Origin: Sulfurimonas sp. RIFOXYD12_FULL_33_39
GTDB lineage: Bacteria; Campylobacterota; Campylobacteria; Campylobacterales; Sulfurimonadaceae
Direction: 5' to 3'
Assembly: GCA_001829785.1 (NCBI GenBank)
Contig: MICF01000005.1
Location: 124,001-188,000 of the forward strand
Length of the DNA: 64,000 nt
This document shows, piece by piece, positions 1 to 8,805 of this stretch. The notes under the pieces were generated by a model that was given only the letters and a program-made list of their open reading frames with translations, was not told the DNA's origin and did no database searches. The position numbers and the translations under genes are program-made. The first letter of the stretch is position 1; each line of letters opens with the position of its first letter.

Positions 1-404
1 AGCGCAATAAAAAATATCGCTACATCTCTCTTTGGATGAACAGGCATCTCGACTCTTCCGTAGTACTCTGCGCCATCTTCTAAAATATCATCTGCCAATT
101 TAAAGTGCTCAAATCCTATTGATTCTATAGCAACTTCATTAGTCAAAGAGAGTCTCTTTGGCTTCTCATTTTTTAAAAACATCTCAAGCGAATCTATTTT
201 TTTATGCAGCTCTACGATAAGGTTTAGCAAAACGGGGTCGGTATCTGTTGTTTCGCCCTTTGCACGAGCTAGTTTTAACCATTGGTTTATCGGATCGTCA
301 TCACTCTCGCTTAACTGCTGGTACTCTCTTAAATAGGCCTCTTCATCGGTATCGACTCTACTAAAAACTATATTTATAGGTGCATTTACCAATCTTACAC
401 TCAT
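1..404 (-). CDS. Partial N-terminal part of a probable atypical PilZ (c-di-GMP receptor-like) protein
   Basis: An open frame enters from the left edge and starts at ATG 404-402, so about 134 N-terminal residues are visible and the C-terminus is missing. The start overlaps the stop of the prenyltransferase gene upstream in the same operon (ATGA). Residues about 60-82 (LNLIVELHKKIDSLEMFLKN) have heptad character, and a beta-rich part follows with EYYGRVEMPVHPKR. A helical heptad stretch followed by this kind of segment resembles the tetrameric/atypical PilZ family of c-di-GMP receptors. That assignment is inference from a partial sequence. No enzyme motif is visible. That the reading frame is a gene is much more certain than its function. 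Confidence 0.6.
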   Translation of the reverse strand, partial: MSVRLVNAPINIVFSRVDTDEEAYLREYQQLSESDDDPINQWLKLARAKGETTDTDPVLLNLIVELHKKIDSLEMFLKNEKPKRLSLTNEVAIESIGFEHFKLADDILEDGAEYYGRVEMPVHPKRDVAIFFIA

Positions 405-1261
405 GCCATTACCTTATCCAATATAATTAAAATAAAAAAAATAATACCTAGATAGCCGTTTACCGTAAAAAAAGCGCGGTCTATTTTCGTGAAATCTTTT
501 CTAACAATATAATGCTCGTAACCAAGCATAAAGGCGCCTAAGAGTACGGCCATATAAGCAAACTCTCCAAGACCTGCAACCCAAACGAACATAACCCAAA
601 AAAGTATAGTTAACATGTGAAAAAAAGCAGAAATAGCAAGGGTTGCATCTGAGCCGTATTTTGAGGGAATAGAGTGCAGACCTCTCTCTTTGTCAAAAGC
701 CATATCCTGCAAAGAATAAAGCAAGTCAAAACCTGCAACCCAAAAAATAACGCCTAAACTAAGTAAAACTGACCAAGGAGTAATCTCGCCGCTTACGGCA
801 ACAACTCCGGCAATAGGCGCTAGTCCTAACGATATACCCAAAACAACATGTGCTAAAGAGGAAAATCTTTTAAAATAGGAGTAGCTTCCAAGAACAAGCA
901 GTATAGGAAAACTAAGCTTAAATGCAAGCGGATTTATCATATATGCAACGGCTATAAATACGAATGCATTGACTAACGTAAAAATCAAGATGCTAAAAGC
1001 GTCCAATCTTCCATCAACATTCGGTCTTGACGCAGTTCTGGGATTTAACGCATCTATATCTCTATCCGCAAATCTGTTTAGCCCCATTGCAAAATTTCTT
1101 GCACTGATTGCGGCTAATACTCCAAATATAAGCAGAACAAAACCAAACCAGCCATCTGCCGCGACAATCATTGCGATAAAAATAAAAGGTAGCGAAAAGA
1201 TAGAGTGTTCAAACATAACCAACTCATTAAAATCTCTAATCTTGTCTATATATCGTTTCAA
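401..1261 (-). CDS. mqnP: UbiA-family polyprenyltransferase, probably MqnP of the futalosine menaquinone pathway
   Basis: A 286-residue integral membrane protein with about eight hydrophobic segments. It carries both Asp-rich UbiA motifs: NRFADRDID near residue 62 (NxxxDxxxD) and DLLYSLQDMAFDKERG near residue 179. These bind Mg2+ and prenyl diphosphate, and the enzyme attaches the isoprenoid tail to the aromatic head group at the inner membrane. Campylobacterota make menaquinone through futalosine, in which the UbiA homologue is MqnP; I infer that role because no ubiquinone genes are visible. The start is TTG 1261, chosen because AAGG lies about 7 bases upstream and the first transmembrane helix follows. 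The end overlaps the start of the PilZ-like gene. Confidence 0.85.
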   Translation of the reverse strand: MKRYIDKIRDFNELVMFEHSIFSLPFIFIAMIVAADGWFGFVLLIFGVLAAISARNFAMGLNRFADRDIDALNPRTASRPNVDGRLDAFSILIFTLVNAFVFIAVAYMINPLAFKLSFPILLVLGSYSYFKRFSSLAHVVLGISLGLAPIAGVVAVSGEITPWSVLLSLGVIFWVAGFDLLYSLQDMAFDKERGLHSIPSKYGSDATLAISAFFHMLTILFWVMFVWVAGLGEFAYMAVLLGAFMLGYEHYIVRKDFTKIDRAFFTVNGYLGIIFFILIILDKVMA

Positions 1262-1287
1262 ATTTGACCTTAAATACTTTTTGTTTA

Positions 1288-1293
1288 ATTCTA
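1288..1293 (-). promoter_or_regulatory. Candidate -10 box (TAGAAT) for the mqnP operon
   Basis: TAGAAT on the minus strand lies about 27 bases before the mqnP TTG start, in the 78-base gap behind the sensor kinase gene. There is no clear -35 box, which is usual for sigma-70 promoters in Campylobacterota. This is a motif match only. Confidence 0.3.
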
Positions 1294-1339
1294 CCCAAAG
1301 TTGATTTAAAATTCCGTAATAAAAATATAATGAAATTTT

Positions 1340-2563
1340 TCAAGAGGCAATTATAAATCTGTTTATACCGTTTTCATGCTCATATTTCAGGCTCATATTA
1401 TGCGCATCCAATATATGTTTTACAATGTAGAGCCCAAGCCCAAAACTTTGATTTTGTTTTGTGTCTTCACCTCTAAAAAAAGGCTCAAAATAGCTCTCTA
1501 ACGGATAGATAAGTTTGGAACCTGAATTTTCAAATATAAGTTTATTGACATCTGTTTTAACTATTACTTTTTTATTTTTAGCGTATTTTATACCATTATC
1601 TAGCAAGTTTTTAACAGCTATTGAAAAAAGATTAAAATCTGCCTCTATTTTAATATTATCAATATCCTTTATAACCTCATCATCACTGCACATTAAAATA
1701 TCAATTGCATTATCTATAATATCTTCTAAAAAATACTCTTTTACATGTAACTCTTTTTTAGTCGAAATCAGCTCCTCTATAGCTGCAAACTCGTTTATCA
1801 AAGACTCCAATCTATAAAAAACTTTTTGCATAATCTCAACATTTTGACTTGTCTGTGGAAGCTGCATTAAAAACTTCCCCTTTGCAATAGGCGTTTTTAA
1901 CTCATGCATAATATTTCTGATAAAAATATTTCTTGACTCTTTTACTTTTTTTAATTTTTTTGCAGATTCATGAAATTCATTTGCAAGCTCTGAAATTTCG
2001 TCATTGTTTGAGGTAAAACAGTCTAAATCAAAATCTTCATTGCCGAAATTCTTAACACTCTCTTTTAAAACACTTAGCGGCTTTAGTTTATTTATAATAG
2101 AGAGATATAAAAAAAGAAAAATCAGAAGCGTTACGATATAAACAATAAGGATGGTACTCTTATTATTTGAGATATTATCGGTTCTTAGTATCACTCTCTC
2201 ATTTGGAGTTTGTATCAACATGTACAATTTATCATTCAGTTCTATGTGCCAAAGTCTAAACATCCCTCTTGATTTTAACTCTTTGATTTTTGCACTTTTG
2301 CTATCGGCTATATTTGTAATCTCATTTTTATCTAAAATAATAGAAAAATCTAAACTTTTAATATATTCTACAAGCTCATCGCTAATGCCGCCGGCTCTAT
2401 ACTGATGCATAAAAATCTTTGAAATTTCTATATCTCTTTTATAGTTAAAATGTCTATCTTTTTGGTTATTAAAATTATAAAATGCGGCAAAACTCGCACT
2501 TATAAGAAGAAAAGAGATTAGAAAGATTATATTTATTGTAAAGATGATTGAGTACTTTTTCAC
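1340..2563 (-). CDS. Two-component sensor histidine kinase (ArsS-like)
   Basis: A 407-residue inner-membrane kinase. There is one transmembrane helix at about 8-28, a periplasmic sensor region at about 30-135, and a second helix at about 137-157. A HAMP-like stretch follows, then the dimerisation/phosphoacceptor H-box MHELKTPIAKG with His220. The ATPase part has the N-box NLLDNGIKYA and the G-box FGLGLYIVKHIL. Its start overlaps the stop of the response regulator gene by 4 bases, so the two are translationally coupled partners. The order Spy-like protein, regulator, kinase suggests an envelope- or metal-stress signal. The ArsS label rests on the general domain layout known from Campylobacterota; the true signal cannot be read from the sequence. 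Confidence 0.9.
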   Translation of the reverse strand: MKKYSIIFTINIIFLISFLLISASFAAFYNFNNQKDRHFNYKRDIEISKIFMHQYRAGGISDELVEYIKSLDFSIILDKNEITNIADSKSAKIKELKSRGMFRLWHIELNDKLYMLIQTPNERVILRTDNISNNKSTILIVYIVTLLIFLFLYLSIINKLKPLSVLKESVKNFGNEDFDLDCFTSNNDEISELANEFHESAKKLKKVKESRNIFIRNIMHELKTPIAKGKFLMQLPQTSQNVEIMQKVFYRLESLINEFAAIEELISTKKELHVKEYFLEDIIDNAIDILMCSDDEVIKDIDNIKIEADFNLFSIAVKNLLDNGIKYAKNKKVIVKTDVNKLIFENSGSKLIYPLESYFEPFFRGEDTKQNQSFGLGLYIVKHILDAHNMSLKYEHENGINRFIIAS

Positions 2564-3240
2564 TCTGCCAACTTATAACCCAAACCTCTTATCGTTAAAA
2601 GATATTTAGGATTTTTAGGATTTTGTTCTATCTTTGCTCTAATTCTGTTTATGATAACCGCCAAAGAGCCGCTCTCTTCATTATCATTCAAAAAAGTGCA
2701 ATTTTGCAAAATATCATATCTTGATACTACAAAACCTCTTCGTTTTATCATCAAAGAGAGTATCTCATACTCTGCTGCGGTAAGCCTTATGGATTTGCCG
2801 TCTTGCATGATTTCTTGTTTTTTCTCATCTAAGGAAAAAATCTCTTTTTTTATTTCCGGTTTTAAAAGTTCAAGCTCTTTTGAGCATCTGCGAAGAATTG
2901 TTTTGATGCGAACTTCAAGCTCTCTTGGGTCATAAGGTTTTGGAAGATAATCATCGGCTCCTAGTTCCAAAGCTATCACTTTATCAGTTATATCGCTTCT
3001 TGCACTTGAGATAATTATGGGTATATTATGTTTTAAAAGTAGTTTTTTACAGACTTCCAACCCGTCCATTCCAGGAAGAGTCAAATCTAAAATAATCAAA
3101 TCGTAACTATTTAAAGATATGGCACTAAGTGCTAAATACGGATCTTCATAGTTAGTAATCTCTATGTTGTATTTTGCAAGATACTGAGTCAGAACATCCG
3201 CTAACTCAGTATCATCTTCAATCATTGCAATTTTTATCAT
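2560..3240 (-). CDS. OmpR/PhoB-family response regulator
   Basis: A 226-residue regulator. The receiver domain (about 1-115) has the acidic pair D9-D10, phosphoacceptor D52 in LIILDLTLPGMDG, and the conserved Lys in LPKPYDPREL. A winged-helix DNA-binding domain follows (about 130-226), ending in LTIRGLGYKL, typical of OmpR proteins. I choose ATG 3240 over ATG 3246 because GGA lies 8 bases upstream of the former but only 2 bases from the latter. It is cotranscribed with the kinase (4-base overlap) and probably with the Spy-like gene (gap about 60 bases). The direct repeats at 3809-3849 upstream of that gene are its likely binding sites (inference). Confidence 0.93.
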   Translation of the reverse strand: MIKIAMIEDDTELADVLTQYLAKYNIEITNYEDPYLALSAISLNSYDLIILDLTLPGMDGLEVCKKLLLKHNIPIIISSARSDITDKVIALELGADDYLPKPYDPRELEVRIKTILRRCSKELELLKPEIKKEIFSLDEKKQEIMQDGKSIRLTAAEYEILSLMIKRRGFVVSRYDILQNCTFLNDNEESGSLAVIINRIRAKIEQNPKNPKYLLTIRGLGYKLAE

Positions 3241-3300
3241 TAACATATTCCAAAAGACTATATATAAGCCTTAATTTTATCACTATTTATATTAACTTCC

Positions 3301-3765
3301 TTATTGATTTTTAGAGCCTTTAAAGAACTCTTTTTTTGCGGCTGCTTTTTCATCAACTATCTTTTTAAACTCCTGTTTTTGAGTAGGTGTTAAAATAGCA
3401 TAAATGCTCTCTATCATTTGTGCTTTGCGCTCTGTTTTTTTCTCATTTTTCTCTTTTTGAAGTTTTACAAAAAGCTTTTTATCAAAGTCTTTGTCACTAA
3501 AAGCATCTGACATATTAGGCATATTGGACATATTTTTCATATTTTCTTGCATGATTTCGTCTATCTTTTTTCTCTGCTCGTCACTTAAGTTAAGTTTCAT
3601 AACAAGAGGCATAAAACGATCGCCCTCATGATTATTGTGTTTCATCACTCCTTTACCGCATTTCCCAAACTCTTTATTACCTTTATCACAACTCATATTA
3701 TCTGCAAACACAGATGATGACAATAGCGCCGCTAAACCTAAACTTAATATAATTCTCTTGTTCAT
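3301..3765 (-). CDS. Periplasmic Spy/CpxP-family (LTxxQ) stress protein
   Basis: A 154-residue protein with a Sec signal peptide (positive N-terminus, hydrophobic core, probable cleavage after SSVFA near residue 21). The mature part is Met-, Lys- and Glu-rich and helical. It contains two LTxxQ-like elements, LNLSDEQRKKIDEIM near residue 57 and LTPTQKQEFKKIV near residue 126. Proteins of this family are periplasmic chaperones or feedback regulators of envelope sensors such as CpxA; several bind metals, and the His/Met-rich segment before the first helix would fit that. It is the first gene before the response regulator and kinase, which suggests feedback on that kinase. Start ATG 3765 is backed by AAGGAG 7 bases upstream. 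Confidence 0.85.
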   Translation of the reverse strand: MNKRIILSLGLAALLSSSVFADNMSCDKGNKEFGKCGKGVMKHNNHEGDRFMPLVMKLNLSDEQRKKIDEIMQENMKNMSNMPNMSDAFSDKDFDKKLFVKLQKEKNEKKTERKAQMIESIYAILTPTQKQEFKKIVDEKAAAKKEFFKGSKNQ

Positions 3766-3793
3766 AATGAACTCCTTTGTATTTTATTTTAAA

Positions 3794-3799
3794 ATTATA
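3794..3799 (-). promoter_or_regulatory. Candidate -10 box (TATAAT) of the Spy-like / two-component operon
   Basis: A perfect TATAAT on the minus strand lies 29 bases upstream of the Spy-like start codon. The -35 position falls beside the repeat array at 3809-3849, the arrangement expected of a promoter switched on by an OmpR-family activator. Confidence 0.5.
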
Positions 3800-3808
3800 A
3801 AATCCTCT

Positions 3809-3849
3809 TATTAACGCTATTTAAATTTTATATTAACGCTTTATTAACG
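3809..3849. promoter_or_regulatory. Direct-repeat array, probable OmpR-type operator
   Basis: The octamer TATTAACG occurs exactly at 3809-3816, 3831-3838 and 3842-3849, all in the same orientation. The spacings are 22 and 11 bases, i.e. two and one DNA turns. An 11-base period of direct repeats is the known layout of PhoB/OmpR-family boxes. The register at 3820 holds only a weak match. The array sits between the divergent promoters of the Spy-like operon and miaA, next to an OmpR-type regulator gene. Binding by that regulator is inference. Confidence 0.6.
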
Positions 3850-3855
3850 ATAGGT

Positions 3856-3861
3856 TATAAT
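3856..3861 (+). promoter_or_regulatory. Candidate -10 box (TATAAT) for miaA
   Basis: TATAAT on the plus strand lies 27 bases before the preferred miaA start at 3889. It overlaps the alternative TTG start at 3862, which argues against that start. The adjacent repeat array could also affect this promoter. Confidence 0.45.
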
Positions 3862-3888
3862 TTGACTTTAATAAAGGCGAAAAAAAAG

Positions 3889-4776
3889 ATGAAACAACTA
3901 GCGATTATCGGTCCTACTGCATCAGGAAAAAGTGATTTGGCGATAAAAGTTGCAAAAAAAATTGATGCCTATATACTATCAATAGATTCACTTAGCATAT
4001 ATAAAGAGATTGACATCGTATCTGCAAAACCGTCCAAAGAGGAACTTAGTGAAGTAAAACATTTCGGGATAGACCTTCTAAACCCTGATGAGTACTTCAG
4101 TGTAGATATTTTTATAAATCTTTATAAAGAACTCGTATCTACATGTAAAAGAGATAAAAAAAACCTCATCATAGTCGGCGGAACCTCTTTTTATCTTAAA
4201 TCACTTCTGCAAGGTCTCTCAGAAATTCCAAGAATAACAAAAGAGATATCTTTACATGTAGAAAAAAAATTAAAAAATCTGCAAAGTTGTTATGAGCTCT
4301 TATGCGATATAGACAAAGAGTATATGCAACATATCTCGCCAAACGACAGATACAGAATCGAAAAAGCACTTCTTATTTATGAAGCTTCAAAAATTACGCC
4401 AAGTGAGTGGTTCAAAGCAAATCCGCCAAAACCTGTTATTGAAAATCTTGCCATTTATAATATTGAAGTTGATAGAAATATCTTAAGACAGAGAATTAAA
4501 ACAAGAACTGCAAAAATGTTTGAGAGTGGACTTATAGATGAAGTGTGTGACTTAGAGAGAAAATATACCAGACTTCCTCATTCAATGAACTCTATCGGTA
4601 TAGTTGAAGTTTTAGAGTATCTTGACGCTAAAGTCTCAAAAGATGAGATGCTTGAAAATATCTCTACTCACACTGCACAACTGGCTAAAAGACAGCAGAC
4701 ATTTAACCGCACACAGTTTGAAGAAGTAATCAGCGCACCTCTTGAAGAACTGGAGGATATTATACTTCTTGCATAA
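3889..4776 (+). CDS. miaA: tRNA dimethylallyltransferase MiaA
   Basis: A 295-residue enzyme that transfers dimethylallyl from DMAPP to N6 of A37 in tRNAs reading UNN codons, the first step of ms2i6A formation. The P-loop GPTASGKSDLA is at about residues 8-18. SIDSLSIYKEIDI and VGGTSFYLKSLL are the conserved substrate-tunnel motifs, and AKRQQTFNRTQF near the C-terminus is the usual RQxTWFR-like element. An upstream TTG at 3862 would add nine residues, but it lies inside the probable -10 box. ATG 3889, with a purine-rich AAAGGCG upstream, gives the usual family N-terminus MKQLAIIGPTASGKS. It stands alone and points towards the pflA gene. Confidence 0.95.
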   Translation: MKQLAIIGPTASGKSDLAIKVAKKIDAYILSIDSLSIYKEIDIVSAKPSKEELSEVKHFGIDLLNPDEYFSVDIFINLYKELVSTCKRDKKNLIIVGGTSFYLKSLLQGLSEIPRITKEISLHVEKKLKNLQSCYELLCDIDKEYMQHISPNDRYRIEKALLIYEASKITPSEWFKANPPKPVIENLAIYNIEVDRNILRQRIKTRTAKMFESGLIDEVCDLERKYTRLPHSMNSIGIVEVLEYLDAKVSKDEMLENISTHTAQLAKRQQTFNRTQFEEVISAPLEELEDIILLA

Positions 4777-4780
4777 CCTA

Positions 4781-4848
4781 GATTGCATCGTCACTCCACG
4801 CATCGCAATAACATCTTTAGCAGTCATTGCGAGCGAAGCGAAGCAATC
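4781..4848. repeat. REP-like imperfect palindromic element, copy 1
   Basis: GATTGCATCG... on the left pairs imperfectly with ...GCGAAGCAATC on the right. The inner parts are CGCAATAAC and GTCATTGCGAGCG. This is the widespread REP-like family with ends GATTGC/GCAATC and a core GTCATTGCGAGCGAAGCGAAG. It lies between the converging 3' ends of miaA and pflA, where it could act as a two-way terminator. A diverged relative is at 35041-35105. Confidence 0.7.
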
Positions 4849-4910
4849 TTTAAATCAGAACTTACAACATATACTTTTAAAATATATTTAATAGAATATT
4901 TTGTTTTCTT

Positions 4911-7271
4911 TTACAATCCTTTTGCACTCTTTGCCAAGCCGGCCCAAGCAGAATCTTTATCAATATCTATAGCTTCTTGATACGCTTTTTTAGCATCATC
5001 GTTTCGCCAAAGTTTATCAAGAACTGTTCCTAATAGATACTTTTGTCTTGCCCCGTCGTTTTTATTTAACTCTAACTTGTCCAGAGATTTTATAACCTCA
5101 AATGCTCTGTTATAATTCTCTTTATCGCTGTATGCCTGATAGAGTGCAAATTCGACAAAAGGGCTTTGAGCATGCGAATTGGAAGCTATCTGTATGTCCA
5201 TTACCTTCTGTCCGTACTCAATCACCAGATTGTTATCTTTTTTATCACTACCTACTGCCATAACCGCGACATATCTATCTATATCCGCATAGTTTTCTTC
5301 ATATACTTTTTGTATAACTGCTATTGACTCAATCATCTTATTAGTATCTTCCAACCTGCGATAAGTATCAAAAAGATATCTATAAACATCCTTATACTCT
5401 GAATCTTTATCATTTTCTATCAACGATATAAGCTCTTTTGATGCTTCTATTACATTACTGTAATTTCCTGTGGCAAAATCAACTTTTATGTATCTGTTAA
5501 GCCACTTCTTTCTCTCATTTATATCTTTAGATTTTAGATTTCTATCAGCCATTTTCTTAGCCAATACAAAATCTGCACCTTTCATAGCACATGTATAAAC
5601 TCCGTCATCCCATTCGCTTGAGAGCTCTATTTTATATTGTGAAGAAATTACAAGTACGCTGTTGCACTCTTTTGCCTCTAGTGCCTGTTTCATTTTCCCG
5701 ATTGCAGCATCACTAATCAATTTAGGTATATCCTTGTACTCCTCTTTGTCAAGACTAAGAAGCTTTGCTTCCATATCAAGAGCCTCGGTAAATTTACCTT
5801 GTTCTATTAAGAGTTTAGCTTTTTCATATGTAGCTTTTTTCCCTATACTATCCTCTTTATACTCTCCAATCAGCTTATCGTAAGATACTAATTTAGAAGT
5901 TGCGTTTTCATCGTTAACATCAAAGAAAAGAGCATCTTTTGCAACTTGTACCTCTTGCGAATATGTGCCGTCATTGAAAAGCTCAAGATATTTGTTTAAA
6001 GCTGTAAGTGCATCTTTTTTTTCATTTGTTTTACTTAACCAAATACCTATATCTTTAGTAAATCTCTCATATCTGTCATCATTTGGATCCATTTTTTCAA
6101 AAATAGCTTTTGCTATCGCAACACCTGAGAGATAATCTGAAGCATCTATAAATTCATACATTAAATCCATGGATTTTTCTAAATTTTCCTCTGAAAAATA
6201 AGCAGGTTTTGCTTTTACGACTTTTTCTATATATTCTGCTGCTGCCTTAACATTTGCATTTGACATGTAAATTTGCGCTAGCCTAAATCCGGCTTCAATG
6301 GCTACATCAACGTTGTCGGTCTCTTGTATTGCTTTTTCGTACAAAGATTTTGCCTTACTTAAGTTCCCTGATGATTCAAGTGCTTCAGCCATGTAGATAT
6401 ATCCCCATTTTGCATACACTGAATCAGGATGCTCACTAAAGAGCCTGTCAAAAAAGTAATCTGCATCACTGTTGAAACCTGCTTTATTGTACGCTTTTGC
6501 AATTAAAGAGAGAACTTCCGGAACATTTTCATCCGAAGAGTAATCTTTTAGGTAGTCTTTAGAAACTTCAATAACTTTCTCATTCTCTTGCATCTTAGAA
6601 TAGACTCTGATTTTATAAAAAAGCAGCTCTGCTCTAAAGAGCGAATCTGGATACTCTTTCATAACATCATTAATTAATTCTAAGCAAAATTCATAATTTT
6701 TTTCTTCGTAGTACTTTTTGATTTTTATATATTCTGTTACATCTCCTACTCTTTTTACATGTACCGGATTTCCACTTATATCTAAACTTCCGACATACGG
6801 CAATTTTTCCATTTTTGATGTGTATGGAAAATTAATCGCCACTCCTGAGTCAACACTTTTTTCAATATATGGAATATCTTCTATGTAACCTATAATCATC
6901 CAGTGATTTGATAATTCAACATTTGAATCAAAAACAGTGTCCTCTTTTGTTAAATCAAATACCATCGGAAATAGTTTCATTTTTTGATACGGTTTTATTA
7001 CTAAAAAAAATGTTTTATTCTTTATTTCGGTATCTACTTCAAAAAAGCTATTTTGCAATTTTGATATCTTTTGTGAAGGAGAATGTGAAAATGCGCAAAC
7101 AATTTTAACTGTTACGTCAAAATCATTTTTTATCTCTTGACATAAAAACTTGTTATCATCTTTTATATGAAGTGTAGAGTATGGTTGATGGTTCTCTTTT
7201 GCGCCTTGAAAAGAGATTTCAAGGGCAAAAATATTTATTGCAAGAAGAGCTAAGAGTATCGTTTTTAACAA
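4911..7271 (-). CDS. pflA: PflA-like periplasmic TPR protein of the flagellar motor
   Basis: A 786-residue secreted protein: signal peptide at about 1-17 (cleavage near NIFA), then a beta-rich N-terminal domain. From about residue 190 to the end there are many TPR-like helical hairpins (for example FCLELINDVMKEYPDSLFRAELLFYKI and YLLGTVLDKLWRNDDAKKAYQEAI). Length and layout match Campylobacter jejuni PflA (about 788 residues), a spoke component of the enlarged periplasmic flagellar motor scaffold. In C. jejuni pflA also lies directly downstream of nuoN, and here only 25 bases separate them. The start is TTG 7271, with AAGGAG about 9 bases upstream. The function is inferred from synteny, length and repeats. 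The alternative is a general TPR scaffold protein. Confidence 0.75.
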   Translation of the reverse strand: MLKTILLALLAINIFALEISFQGAKENHQPYSTLHIKDDNKFLCQEIKNDFDVTVKIVCAFSHSPSQKISKLQNSFFEVDTEIKNKTFFLVIKPYQKMKLFPMVFDLTKEDTVFDSNVELSNHWMIIGYIEDIPYIEKSVDSGVAINFPYTSKMEKLPYVGSLDISGNPVHVKRVGDVTEYIKIKKYYEEKNYEFCLELINDVMKEYPDSLFRAELLFYKIRVYSKMQENEKVIEVSKDYLKDYSSDENVPEVLSLIAKAYNKAGFNSDADYFFDRLFSEHPDSVYAKWGYIYMAEALESSGNLSKAKSLYEKAIQETDNVDVAIEAGFRLAQIYMSNANVKAAAEYIEKVVKAKPAYFSEENLEKSMDLMYEFIDASDYLSGVAIAKAIFEKMDPNDDRYERFTKDIGIWLSKTNEKKDALTALNKYLELFNDGTYSQEVQVAKDALFFDVNDENATSKLVSYDKLIGEYKEDSIGKKATYEKAKLLIEQGKFTEALDMEAKLLSLDKEEYKDIPKLISDAAIGKMKQALEAKECNSVLVISSQYKIELSSEWDDGVYTCAMKGADFVLAKKMADRNLKSKDINERKKWLNRYIKVDFATGNYSNVIEASKELISLIENDKDSEYKDVYRYLFDTYRRLEDTNKMIESIAVIQKVYEENYADIDRYVAVMAVGSDKKDNNLVIEYGQKVMDIQIASNSHAQSPFVEFALYQAYSDKENYNRAFEVIKSLDKLELNKNDGARQKYLLGTVLDKLWRNDDAKKAYQEAIDIDKDSAWAGLAKSAKGL

Positions 7272-7296
7272 ATTCTCTGCTCCTTAATATAAAATA

Positions 7297-8805
7297 TCAA
7301 TATCCGCTGTTATATACAAATGCCGTAATTAACTCTAGTAACCCATTTACTGCTACAAAAGCAAATATAGTTCCTATTGCGGCGATACCGATAATAGTTT
7401 TTAAAGGAAGTGTAGCATTTGCTACATACACATGTCCGTTGTTTTCAACAACAGGCTCTTTCATAAACATATATACTATAAGTTTTAAGTAGTAGTATCC
7501 GGCAATAGCAGAGTTAAGAGCCATGATAAGTGCCAGAACTGTATATCCGCCTGTTATTGCAGAACTTATCATATACATCTTACCCCAAAAGAGAGCAAAA
7601 GGAGGAAGACCTGCTAGACTTAACATAAACAGAGCCATAATAGACGCCGCCACCGGAGAAGTTTTTACCATTCCCGCAAACTTATCGTAACTATGGTCAG
7701 ACTGCTGATGCGCAGGAAGATTTTTTTGTCTGCTTATCCAAAGCATAGAGAATGAACCTAAGTTTGTAAAACTAAACAAAATCCAGTATAAAAACAAAGC
7801 ACTGTTTGACTGTGTAGTACCTATTAAAATAGCAGCCATTACAAAACCTGCATGAGAGATTGAACTATATGCAAGCATTCTTTTAACATCGGTTTGAACA
7901 AGCGCCCAGACGTTTGCCATCGTCATAGTAACAACTACGCCGATATATAAAATAACCTCAAGCCAAACAACGCCGCTGTGAATCAAAAACTCAAAGAATC
8001 TCATAGCCACGATAAATGCTGCAATTTTTGGAACAATTGACATGTAACCTGCTAACGCAGCTGATGAGCCTTCGTAAACGTCAGGAGTCCATGTATGAAA
8101 AGGAACCATCGAGAGTTTAAAACCAAAAGAGGCAAGTAAAAACGTAACTCCTATAAGTACAAAGCCGATATCTGCATATCCGTTTGCAGAGAGAACTTCA
8201 GCAATCTGGTTTATCTCTACAGAACCCGTAAGCGCATAAAATATCATTGAACCGAAACTGAAAAATCCTGCCGCTAATGCCCCCATAGTAAAGTATTTTA
8301 CCGCAGCTTCAAATGATTTGTCACGGTTGTGCATAGCAATAAGCGTATATAGCGCAAGAGATGCCGTCTCTAGTCCCACGAATACCAATATCAGGTTGTC
8401 CGTTGCCACCATAAACTGAAACCCTGATATCATAAATAAAAATAGAGCAAAGAACTCAGGGTATGAGAACTCATGAAATCTTTTATGAGTAAGAGCAAGA
8501 GGAATGAAAAGCATTGATGCACCGACAATTATAAATTGTGACAATATTGCTAAGCCGTCAATTAACATAACGTCAAAGACACCCATTACGGTTCCGTTTT
8601 TCTCAAATATACCTGCAGACTCTAATAAAAAGGCGAAATCTATCCCCAAGATAAGCAGACTTAGCATTACATATAAAGATTTATCTTGAGAGCTTTTAAT
8701 TAGTTCTATTACTATTATTAATAATGCACCGACAATTGGAATTAACATTGGCACTAGAGTCATTAAGTTTAACGACTCAATTGAAACATTTACAGCTGAT
8801 AACAT
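7297..8805 (-). CDS. nuoN: NADH-quinone oxidoreductase subunit N
   Basis: A 502-residue, 14-helix antiporter-like membrane subunit of complex I. It shows the proton-channel features of the family: the Glu-containing helix around [16 protein letters not shown], the broken-helix Lys region [20 protein letters not shown], and [11 protein letters not shown]. It translocates protons in the membrane arm. The start ATG 8805 touches the stop of nuoM. It is the last nuo gene of the operon before pflA. Confidence 0.97.
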   Translation of the reverse strand: MLSAVNVSIESLNLMTLVPMLIPIVGALLIIVIELIKSSQDKSLYVMLSLLILGIDFAFLLESAGIFEKNGTVMGVFDVMLIDGLAILSQFIIVGASMLFIPLALTHKRFHEFSYPEFFALFLFMISGFQFMVATDNLILVFVGLETASLALYTLIAMHNRDKSFEAAVKYFTMGALAAGFFSFGSMIFYALTGSVEINQIAEVLSANGYADIGFVLIGVTFLLASFGFKLSMVPFHTWTPDVYEGSSAALAGYMSIVPKIAAFIVAMRFFEFLIHSGVVWLEVILYIGVVVTMTMANVWALVQTDVKRMLAYSSISHAGFVMAAILIGTTQSNSALFLYWILFSFTNLGSFSMLWISRQKNLPAHQQSDHSYDKFAGMVKTSPVAASIMALFMLSLAGLPPFALFWGKMYMISSAITGGYTVLALIMALNSAIAGYYYLKLIVYMFMKEPVVENNGHVYVANATLPLKTIIGIAAIGTIFAFVAVNGLLELITAFVYNSGY

